Made by a program: the position numbers and the translations under genes. 17,687 nt of DNA from Betaproteobacteria bacterium (GTDB taxonomy: Bacteria; Pseudomonadota; Gammaproteobacteria; Burkholderiales; SG8-39): assembly GCA_012274205.1 (NCBI GenBank), contig JAAOZY010000222.1, positions 1-17,687 of the forward strand, written 5' to 3'. The notes beneath the pieces are model-generated. The model was not told where the DNA came from. It saw only the letters and a list, made by a program, of their open reading frames with translations, and did no database searches. Below are positions 1-5,663 of this stretch, one piece after another. The stretch's first letter is position 1. Every line of letters starts with the position of its first letter.

Positions 1-93
1 ATGCAGGACGTGCTCGGTCTGCGCTGAACGGGCGCGGCCGGAGTTTTTACGCCGGGCCGCCCCCGTTCCGCGCAGACCGAGCACGTCCTGCAT
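1..93. repeat. 39-bp near-perfect fold-back at the left end
   Basis: Bases 1-24 are the exact reverse complement of 70-93. Pairing continues inward to about 39/55 with only two mismatches (25/69 and 33/61), leaving a loop of about 15 nt. The plus-strand copy reads MQDVLGLR followed by TGA, which is the expected end of dapB including its stop. The minus-strand copy, which is contiguous with dapB, has GGA in place of TGA. A coding 3' end duplicated in inverted orientation exactly at a sequence end is most simply an assembly or library fold-back, perhaps seeded by a natural GC-rich hairpin behind dapB. A real inverted duplication cannot be excluded. Confidence 0.85.
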
Positions 94-867
94 GTCGTAC
101 AGCCCCGCAGTCTTCCCCTCGAGGAAGCGCGCGGCCCGCAGCGCACCCACGGCGTAAGTCATGCGGCTTTGCGAGCGCACCGTGACTTCGACGCGCTCGC
201 CGCTGCCGGCGAATATGACGGTGTGCTCGCCGACGATGTCGCCGCCGCGGATGGCGTGAAAGCCGATGCTTTTCGCGTCGCGCTCGCCGGTATCGCCTTC
301 GCGGCCATAGACGGCGCAGCTTTTCAGCTCACGGCCCAGCGCGGTAGCGACCACTTCACCGAGCTTGAGCGCGGTGCCCGAAGGCGCGTCGACCTTGTGC
401 CGGTGATGCGCCTCCACGATTTCGACGTCGTAGGCGTCGCCGAGGATTTTCGCCGCAACCTCGGCCAGCTTGAATGTCGCGTTTACGCCCACGGCCATGT
501 TCGGCGCGAATACGATGGCGATGCGCTTGGCCGCAGCGGCAATGTGCTGCTTGCCCTCGGCGCTGAAGCCGGTGGTGCCGATCACCATATTGGTGCCGGC
601 TTTGGCGCAGGCATCCACATGCTGCAGGCTGCCCTCGGGACGGGTGAAATCGATGAGGCAGTCGGAGGCGGCGATGCCGGCGGCATAGTCTGCGCTGATG
701 GCGACGCCGCAGGCGCCGCCCAGGGCCTCGCCCGCATCCCGGCCCAGTTGCGCGCTGGCGGCGATTTCCAGGGCGGCCGAGAGCTTCAGGTCGGCGCTCG
801 CGAGCACCGCCTCGATCAGCGTGCGGCCCATGCGCCCGGCGCTGCCGGCAATGGCGATCTTGATCAT
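1..867 (-). CDS. dapB: 4-hydroxy-tetrahydrodipicolinate reductase, 3' end disturbed by the contig edge
   Basis: NAD(P)H-dependent cytoplasmic reductase of the diaminopimelate/lysine pathway. Translating the minus strand from ATG at 867 gives an N-terminal Rossmann motif (IAIAGSAGRMGRTL, residues 4-17). The catalytic and substrate segment EAHHRHKVDAPSGTAL lies at about residues 152-167, and APNMAVGVN is also present. The natural C-terminus should be YDMQDVLGLR, ending at base 70, which gives 266 aa, normal for DapB. No stop follows: the frame stays open to base 1 because the last 93 bases fold back on themselves (see the repeat entry), so residues after 266 are probably not real. The start lies 2 nt after the bamE stop, with AGAGAAG upstream inside bamE, implying a bamE-dapB operon. 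Function is very sure; the true 3' end is uncertain. Confidence 0.93.
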   Translation of the reverse strand, partial: MIKIAIAGSAGRMGRTLIEAVLASADLKLSAALEIAASAQLGRDAGEALGGACGVAISADYAAGIAASDCLIDFTRPEGSLQHVDACAKAGTNMVIGTTGFSAEGKQHIAAAAKRIAIVFAPNMAVGVNATFKLAEVAAKILGDAYDVEIVEAHHRHKVDAPSGTALKLGEVVATALGRELKSCAVYGREGDTGERDAKSIGFHAIRGGDIVGEHTVIFAGSGERVEVTVRSQSRMTYAVGALRAARFLEGKTAGLYDMQDVLGLRGTGAARRKNSGRARSAQTEHVLH

Positions 868-869
868 GC

Positions 870-1382
870 CTAGAACTTCTCTTTCAGTTTTTGCCACCAG
901 CTCTTTTCCTGCGGCGGCGGCTCCGCGGGCGAGGCCGCGGCGGGCTTGTCCCCTGCCTGGGCAGCAGCCGGCTTGGGCGCATCGGAGGACGCCTGCGCTG
1001 CCGCAGGCGCCGGCTTCGCTTCGGGCGCCTTGACCGGTTCCGCAGCGCTCGCGGCCTCCACGTCGCCTTCGACGCGCTTCAGCTTGCCGTCCTCGAAGAA
1101 CACCGCGATCTTGCGATGCTCCAGCACATTGGAATTCTCCCGCTGACGCCGGTACACGTAGTCCCAGCGGTCGGCGTGAAAAACGTCGATGAGCAGCGGC
1201 GTGCCCATGACGAAGCGCACCTGGTCCTTGCTCATGCCCGGTTTCAGCTGTGACATCATTTCCTGCGAAACGAAATTGCCCTGCTGGATTTCAATCCGGT
1301 AGGGTTTGAGATTCGGAACGGGCAGTGAGCCGCAGGATGCGAGGAGCAGGGCGGCTAAGGCGGCCAGTGCGCGGGGGGACAT
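870..1382 (-). CDS. bamE: Outer membrane assembly lipoprotein BamE (SmpA/OmlA)
   Basis: Small lipoprotein of the BAM complex that inserts beta-barrel proteins into the outer membrane. The start chosen is ATG at 1382 (170 aa), because it opens directly into a lipoprotein signal peptide with lipobox LLASC and acylated Cys17; the frame extends further upstream but would bury the signal. The BamE fold covers about residues 24-108, with the hallmark LKPGMSKDQVRFVMGTP (46-62) and WDYVYRR (73-79). After residue 109 comes a low-complexity Ala/Pro/Lys linker ending in a basic amphipathic tail (SWWQKLKEKF). It diverges from fur and is followed after 2 nt by dapB. The bamE/fur divergence is a familiar arrangement in beta- and gammaproteobacteria. 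Confidence 0.93.
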   Translation of the reverse strand: MSPRALAALAALLLASCGSLPVPNLKPYRIEIQQGNFVSQEMMSQLKPGMSKDQVRFVMGTPLLIDVFHADRWDYVYRRQRENSNVLEHRKIAVFFEDGKLKRVEGDVEAASAAEPVKAPEAKPAPAAAQASSDAPKPAAAQAGDKPAAASPAEPPPQEKSWWQKLKEKF

Positions 1383-1415
1383 GGGTTGAATTCGATCTCT
1401 AGGAGGGTGCGACGC

Positions 1416-1436
1416 GATATGATAACCTAGTTTATC
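1416..1436. promoter_or_regulatory. Candidate Fur box / divergent bamE-fur promoter region
   Basis: In the 83-nt divergent bamE/fur intergenic region, the only AT-rich patch contains GATAACctaGTTTATC, a near-palindrome resembling the Fur box (GATAATGATAATCATTATC type). It is preceded by GATAT, and TATGAT at 1418-1423 could be a -10 for fur. This suggests Fur autoregulation and possible co-control of bamE. Inference from pattern only. Confidence 0.45.
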
Positions 1437-1465
1437 CGCCCTTTCGATCAGCCGCACCCGACCCT

Positions 1466-1891
1466 ATGAGCAAACCCGAAGATCTGAAAACCATCGGCCT
1501 CAAGGTGACCGCACCCAGGCTCAAGATTCTCAACCTGTTCGAAAAGAGCAAGGTCCGGCATCTGTCCGCCGAGGACGTCTACAAGCTGCTGGTGGCCGAA
1601 GGCATGGACACTGGCCTCGCCACGGTCTATCGGGTGCTGACGCAGTTCGAGCATGCCGGCCTGCTGCAGCGCCATCATTTCGAATCCGGCCGCGCGGTAT
1701 TCGAACTCAACGTCGGCAATCACCACGATCATCTGGTGTGCCTGCAGTGCGGGCGCGTCGAGGAGTTCTACGACGCCGAAATCGAAAAGCGCCAGGCCAA
1801 GATCGCGAAGGAACGCGGCTTCGTGATCAACGAGCATTCGCTGCATCTGTACGTAGACTGCGTCAAGACCGACTGCCCGCACAAAACTTAA
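1466..1891 (+). CDS. fur: Ferric uptake regulator Fur
   Basis: Fe(II)-sensing dimeric repressor of iron-uptake genes; 141 aa, a typical length. The N-terminal winged helix contains the recognition helix segment TGLATVYRVLTQFEHAGLL (49-67). The C-terminal metal/dimerisation domain has HHDH at 86-89, the CxxC pair C92/C95, H124 and H127, and a second Cys pair C132/C137 (CVKTDC), matching structural-zinc Fur proteins. The start is the ATG giving the canonical MSKPEDLKTIGLKVTAPR; there is no clear Shine-Dalgarno sequence. It is divergent from bamE with a possible Fur box in between. Zur or PerR is unlikely given the closeness to proteobacterial Fur. Confidence 0.96.
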   Translation: MSKPEDLKTIGLKVTAPRLKILNLFEKSKVRHLSAEDVYKLLVAEGMDTGLATVYRVLTQFEHAGLLQRHHFESGRAVFELNVGNHHDHLVCLQCGRVEEFYDAEIEKRQAKIAKERGFVINEHSLHLYVDCVKTDCPHKT

Positions 1892-1952
1892 TATCGGACA
1901 ATTTGGAATCGAATAGAGTATCTCCGACCGTGGAAAAGCCCTTAACCTACGA

Positions 1953-1978
1953 ACAAGGGGGGGCGCGCCCCCCCTTGT
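1953..1978. repeat. Perfect 26-bp GC palindrome
   Basis: Each half-site is ACAAGGGGGGGCG, joined without a spacer to its exact reverse complement, followed by TTGTAA and then TTCCCCCC. It lies between fur and the UPF0016 gene. It could act as a strong hairpin at the end of the fur transcript, but there is no T-run. The hairpin-then-TTCCC pattern recalls the repeat at 5566. The two 7-nt homopolymers are error-prone in sequencing. Confidence 0.8.
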
Positions 1979-2050
1979 AATTCCCCCCGCGGATACACCT
2001 GAGTTGTTTGATGTTCTCGTGCATTTCGCCCCGCGCCACCGCCAATTCGA

Positions 2051-2611
2051 TTGGAAGCTTTCCTCACCTCCACTTTGCTGGTTGCGATCGCCGAAATCGG
2101 CGACAAGACCCAGCTTCTGTCCTTCGTACTGGCGGCGCGCTTGCGACGCCCCGGCCCCATCATTGCCGGCATCCTCGTAGCCACCATCGCCAACCACGCC
2201 CTCGCCGGCTCTATCGGCGCCTGGCTCGCGCACCTTGCCGGTCCGGGTGTGATGCGCTGGGTGACCGGTCTGTTGTTTATCGGCTTCGGCCTGTGGGCAC
2301 TACACCCGGATGCGCTGGACGAGGATCCGAAGATTCACCACGCCGGCGCCTTCGTCACTACGCTGGTCGCCTTCTTCCTCGCCGAAATGGGCGACAAGAC
2401 GCAGCTGGCGACGGTGGCGCTGGCCGCGCGCTTCGACAGCCTGGTGGCGGTGGTGCTGGGCACGACGCTGGGCATGATGCTCGCCAACGTGCCCGCGGTT
2501 ATCATAGGCGACAAGCTTGCCGCGCGGCTGCCGCTCAAAGCCATACGCCTGGTCGCGGCGGGCCTGTTCATACTCACCGGCGCGCTCACCCTCATGGGCT
2601 GGCCGGCCTAG
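2051..2611 (+). CDS. GDT1/UPF0016 family cation (probably Mn2+) exporter
   Basis: Inner-membrane protein of 186 aa with two homologous halves, each carrying the family signature ExGD(K/R)T: EIGDKTQ at 15-21 and EMGDKTQ at 112-118. About six hydrophobic helices are visible, with a hydrophilic loop around residues 85-98. Bacterial members such as Vibrio MneA export manganese; eukaryotic members (GDT1/TMEM165) transport Mn2+/Ca2+/H+. The start is a TTG, chosen because MEAFLTSTLLVAIAEIGDKTQ matches the usual beginning of this family and no in-frame ATG exists between the upstream stop near 2009 and this point. No good ribosome binding site is visible. It lies after fur and before sixA. The family is sure; the substrate is inferred. 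Confidence 0.88.
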   Translation: MEAFLTSTLLVAIAEIGDKTQLLSFVLAARLRRPGPIIAGILVATIANHALAGSIGAWLAHLAGPGVMRWVTGLLFIGFGLWALHPDALDEDPKIHHAGAFVTTLVAFFLAEMGDKTQLATVALAARFDSLVAVVLGTTLGMMLANVPAVIIGDKLAARLPLKAIRLVAAGLFILTGALTLMGWPA

Positions 2612-2661
2612 GGGCTGCGGCCGGAATTCGACGCAGAGCGTATGCATGGAGGCGAGCTGAC

Positions 2662-3129
2662 ATGAGCGAGAACCGGACTGACTCGAGCACGGACCTGCTG
2701 CTCTGGCGCCACGCCGACGCCGAGGACGGCATGCCCGACGATGGGCGCGCGCTAAGCAAGAAGGGACTGAAGCAGGCGAAGCTGGTGGCCGCGTGGCTCA
2801 GGCCGCGGCTGCCCGACGGATGCCTGATCCTGGTCAGTCCGGCCAGGCGCGCGCAGCAGACTGCCGCCGCGCTCGATCTGCCCTACACCACCGAAAAGCG
2901 CATCGGCGTGCACGCGCACGCCGCCGACATCATCGCTGCATCCGGCTGGCCACAGCGCGAAGGCGCGATCCTGGTCGTCGGCCACCAGCCCACGCTCGGG
3001 CAGCTTGCGGCGAGCCTGCTCACCGGAGAACCGGCCGGCTGGGCCATCAAGAAGGGCGCGCTGTGGTGGTTTTCAAACCGCGGCGCGGAGACCGTGCTGC
3101 ACGCCGTCGTCGCACCCGACCTGCTTTAG
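2662..3129 (+). CDS. sixA: Phosphohistidine phosphatase SixA-type (histidine phosphatase family)
   Basis: Single-domain histidine phosphatase of 155 aa. The nucleophile motif LLLWRHADAE places R16-H17 at the end of the first strand. The second catalytic histidine is H108 in VVGHQP, and the phosphate-pocket Arg lies in SPARRAQQTA (59-68). Family members such as E. coli SixA remove phosphate from phosphohistidines on phosphorelay or phosphotransferase proteins. The start is ATG at 2662, with GGAGG at 2648-2652, 9 nt upstream. The same frame is open much further upstream, but that part overlaps the UPF0016 gene and is not coding. It converges with ppx, with a 17-nt gap. Confidence 0.9.
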   Translation: MSENRTDSSTDLLLWRHADAEDGMPDDGRALSKKGLKQAKLVAAWLRPRLPDGCLILVSPARRAQQTAAALDLPYTTEKRIGVHAHAADIIAASGWPQREGAILVVGHQPTLGQLAASLLTGEPAGWAIKKGALWWFSNRGAETVLHAVVAPDLL

Positions 3130-3146
3130 CCGGCGGCGCGGCCGGT

Positions 3147-4646
3147 TCAGGCCGCCTTGGCCGAGGAATCGCGCAGCGGCTTGATTTCGAGGCGCAAGCC
3201 TATCGATTTCCACTCGTCGGCTTCGTCGGCGAGCGCGGCCGCGCTCAAGGGGCGATCTTCGAGAAAATCCGGCGGCAGCAGCAGGCGAAAGCCACTCTCC
3301 GTCAATTCGCAGCCAAGCCGCGGCAGGTCGAGATTGGTGCGGCTGCGGCAGAACAGGCTCGCCAGGCGCAGGCAGAACGCCAGGTCCCAATCCGCGGGCG
3401 CGGGGCTCAGATCCTGCAGCTTGGCCAGCTTGCCGCGATGGACGAGTACCAGCCGCGCCAACTGCGACTGTTCCATGCGCGAGAAGCCGGGCATGTCGGC
3501 GTTGCCGATGATATAGGCCGAGTGCTTGTGATAGCCATTGTGCGCAATGGAAATGCCGATTTCGTGCAGGGCCGCGCCCCAGGCGAGCGTCTGTTGCGCG
3601 TGCGGGTCGCCCTCGGTCAGGTAGAGATGGCGAAACAGCGTCTGCGCCAGATCGGCAACGCGCTGCGCCTGCGCCGTATCGACGTGATAGCGGCGCATGA
3701 AGTGGCGCACCGTGACTTCGCGCATGTCGTGTTTCTGTACCCGGCCGAGCAAATCGTATAGGACGCCCTGGCGCAGCGCGGCATCGGTGACATTCATATG
3801 ACCGATGCCGAGTTCGTCCACGGCGGCGCACATGATGGCGAGCCCGCCCGGGAGTATGGGCAGGCGGTCCTCGCGCAATCCGGACAGGTCAAGACGACTG
3901 ACATCGCCCGCCTTGAGCAGTGCGCTGCGCAGGCGGTCCAGTCCGGACGCGGTTATGCCGTGCTCGCTCCAGCCATTGGCTTCCAGAATCGCGGCGATTG
4001 ATCGCGCGGTCCCGGAAGAAGCGACAACCTCGACCCAACCGTGCCTGGTGTATTGCTTGACGATGGTCTGCAACTCGTTGCGCGCGGCGAGCTCGGCCTG
4101 CTTGAACGCGGATTTCTCTATCCTGCCGTCGGCGAAGAATTTCATGCTGAAACTCACGCAGCCCATGTACAGGCTATCCATGAGTACGGGCTCCACGCCG
4201 ATGCCGATAATGAACTCGGTGGACCCGCCGCCGATGTCCATCACCAGGCGCTTTTCCTGGCTCAGCGGCAGGCTGTGCGCGACGCCGAGGTAGATCAGCC
4301 GCGCTTCCTCGCGTCCGGCGATGATTTCGATGGGGAAGCCCAGCGCCTCCTTCGCCTCGGCCAGAAACTGGCGCGAATTCTTGGCCACCCGCAGCGCGTT
4401 GGTGCCGACCACGCGCACCGCCTCCGCGGGAAAGCCGCGCAGCCGGTCGGAAAAGCGCCGCAGTGCATCGAGTGAACGCACTTGCGTGGCACGGTCGATG
4501 CGCTTGTCGCGCGTCAGCCCGGCGCCCAGGCGCACCGGCTCGCGCAGGCCGTCGAGCAGATAGACCTGGTCATCGACGACGCGGCCGATCTGCAGATGAA
4601 AACTATTGGAGCCCAGATCGACCGCGGCGAGCGTTTCGTATTGCAT
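3147..4646 (-). CDS. ppx: Exopolyphosphatase (Ppx/GppA family)
   Basis: Processively hydrolyses terminal phosphate from polyphosphate; GppA-type members also act on pppGpp. The 499-aa protein has an N-terminal actin-like ATPase fold with DLGSNSFHL (10-18), GREEARLIYLG (111-121) and the phosphate-loop motif DIGGGSTE (137-144). A C-terminal HD-like helical region follows (HEIG near 363, then HNGYHKHSAYII). The start is ATG at 4646 with AAGGTGAT upstream. It sits downstream of phoU on the same strand (90-nt gap), so a phoU-ppx transcript from the Pho-box promoter before phoU is likely. Length and composition fit full-length Ppx rather than a short PPX2. Confidence 0.94.
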   Translation of the reverse strand: MQYETLAAVDLGSNSFHLQIGRVVDDQVYLLDGLREPVRLGAGLTRDKRIDRATQVRSLDALRRFSDRLRGFPAEAVRVVGTNALRVAKNSRQFLAEAKEALGFPIEIIAGREEARLIYLGVAHSLPLSQEKRLVMDIGGGSTEFIIGIGVEPVLMDSLYMGCVSFSMKFFADGRIEKSAFKQAELAARNELQTIVKQYTRHGWVEVVASSGTARSIAAILEANGWSEHGITASGLDRLRSALLKAGDVSRLDLSGLREDRLPILPGGLAIMCAAVDELGIGHMNVTDAALRQGVLYDLLGRVQKHDMREVTVRHFMRRYHVDTAQAQRVADLAQTLFRHLYLTEGDPHAQQTLAWGAALHEIGISIAHNGYHKHSAYIIGNADMPGFSRMEQSQLARLVLVHRGKLAKLQDLSPAPADWDLAFCLRLASLFCRSRTNLDLPRLGCELTESGFRLLLPPDFLEDRPLSAAALADEADEWKSIGLRLEIKPLRDSSAKAA

Positions 4647-4736
4647 GGCCGGATCACCTTAGCACTTGGAATGCCGCTGCGCAACGCCCAAGCCCGCCTC
4701 TGCCGCGCTGGCGCGATCGCCGCGCGCGGGCTCATG

Positions 4737-5441
4737 CTAGGACCTGACGACCCTTTCGATCTCTTCGGTGCTCAGGTGGCGCACGTCCTTGCCCTTGATC
4801 ATGTAGACCACATACTCCGAAATGTTCTTCGCATGGTCGCCGGCGCGCTCGAGCGCCTTGGCGATGAACAGGATGTCCAGGGTTGCCGAAATGGTGCGCG
4901 GATCCTCGATCATGTAGGTCAGCGACTCGCGCAGCACCGCGCGGAATGCGTCGTCCACCTCCTGGTCGCGGCGCGCAACCACCGGCGCCGCCTCTGCGTC
5001 CAGGCGCGCGAATCCGTCCAGTGCCACGCGCAGCATATCGATGACGATCGAGGACATGCGCTGGATATCCGGATAGCGCGACAGGTGCGCGCGGCCGGTG
5101 CGGAAAAATTCGCGCGCCATCAGCGCGATCTTTTTCGCTTCGTCGCCGATGCGCTCGAGGTCGGTGATGGTCTTCACCACCATGGTCAGCACGCGCAGAT
5201 CGATCGCAGTCGGCGTGCGGCGCGCAATGATGTTGGTGCACAGGCCGTCGATCTCGATTTCCAGCGCGTTCACCTGATGCTCCACCTCCAGCACCCGGTC
5301 GATGAGCAATGCATCGCCGTCCTGCAGCGTGCGCACCGCCAGCCCCAGCTGATCCTCGACCGCGCCGCCCATGCGCAGGACTTCGGTGCGGACCTGCTCC
5401 AACTGCGCGTCGAACTGGCTGGAGGTGTGCTTGTGCTGCAT
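4737..5441 (-). CDS. phoU: Phosphate signalling complex protein PhoU
   Basis: Cytoplasmic metal-binding helical protein that links the Pst transporter to the PhoR/PhoB two-component system and limits Pho activation when phosphate is plentiful. The 234-aa protein consists of two three-helix repeats, each with the PhoU metal motif: ITDLERIGDEAKKIA (92-106) and AKALERAGDHAKNISEY (194-210). The start is ATG at 5441 with GAAGG a few bases upstream. No pst genes are nearby; instead it is paired with ppx and divergent from ppk1. A Pho-box-like promoter lies about 40-70 nt upstream. Confidence 0.96.
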   Translation of the reverse strand: MQHKHTSSQFDAQLEQVRTEVLRMGGAVEDQLGLAVRTLQDGDALLIDRVLEVEHQVNALEIEIDGLCTNIIARRTPTAIDLRVLTMVVKTITDLERIGDEAKKIALMAREFFRTGRAHLSRYPDIQRMSSIVIDMLRVALDGFARLDAEAAPVVARRDQEVDDAFRAVLRESLTYMIEDPRTISATLDILFIAKALERAGDHAKNISEYVVYMIKGKDVRHLSTEEIERVVRS

Positions 5442-5477
5442 GGAGGCCTTCGGTCGGATGCTGGTTTCGGTCAGGCG

Positions 5478-5511
5478 ATGCTAGCAGCCGCATATGACAA
5501 CAATGTTGCCG
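5478..5511 (-). promoter_or_regulatory. Candidate Pho-box promoter for phoU-ppx
   Basis: Minus strand: CGGCAAC attg TTGTCAT (5494-5511), 11 of 14 matches to the doubled heptamer CTGTMAY. After 10 nt comes TAGCAT (5478-5483) as a -10, 4 of 6 to TATAAT. The predicted leader to the phoU ATG is about 30 nt. It faces the ppk1 box with 11 bp between the two boxes. Seen by eye; not scored with a matrix. Confidence 0.6.
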
Positions 5512-5522
5512 CATCCCGAATC

Positions 5523-5556
5523 GGGTAATATTCCTGCAACATATCCGGCTTAGAGT
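5523..5556 (+). promoter_or_regulatory. Candidate Pho-box promoter for ppk1
   Basis: Plus strand: GGGTAAT attc CTGCAAC (5523-5540), 11 of 14 to doubled CTGTMAY. A 10-nt spacer leads to TAGAGT (5551-5556), 4 of 6 to TATAAT. The expected transcript start near 5563 would place the hairpin at 5566 at the very 5' end of a leader of about 100 nt before the ppk1 ATG. Confidence 0.58.
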
Positions 5557-5565
5557 TTATTTTGA

Positions 5566-5628
5566 TATGAGGGGATACCTCCCCTCATACTTCCCTATAC
5601 AGGCGTTGCAAAATTACATTTTGCAACG
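5566..5628 (+). repeat. Two-hairpin repeat element, copy 1 (ppk1 leader)
   Basis: The first hairpin is TATGAGGGGA / TCCCCTCATA, a perfect 10-bp stem with loop TACC (5566-5589). After 14 nt comes a second hairpin, CGTTGCAAAAT / ATTTTGCAACG, a perfect 11-bp stem with loop TAC (5604-5628). A degenerate copy of the same order (GGGGA..TCCCC..CAT..CTTCCC..TGCA..TGCAACG) lies on the opposite strand at 8549-8611. It is probably a REP/MITE-like element, here inside the predicted ppk1 leader. Confidence 0.65.
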
Positions 5629-5663
5629 GGTTCTAAGGCTATGTTCTTTAAGAATAATTCCAA

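Noticed and set aside
1892..2050. yybP-ykoY manganese riboswitch before the UPF0016 gene
   Set aside because: Expected because of the gene family, but none of the conserved riboswitch core could be found in the 159-nt gap; only the palindrome is there.
2008..2661. Upstream extension of the sixA frame
   Set aside because: It overlaps the UPF0016 gene in another frame, is Arg-rich nonsense, and the true start at 2662 has a good ribosome binding site.
4691..4732. Hairpin AGCCCGC..GCGGGCT between phoU and ppx as a terminator
   Set aside because: It has a large loop and no T-run on the minus strand, so read-through from phoU into ppx remains more likely.
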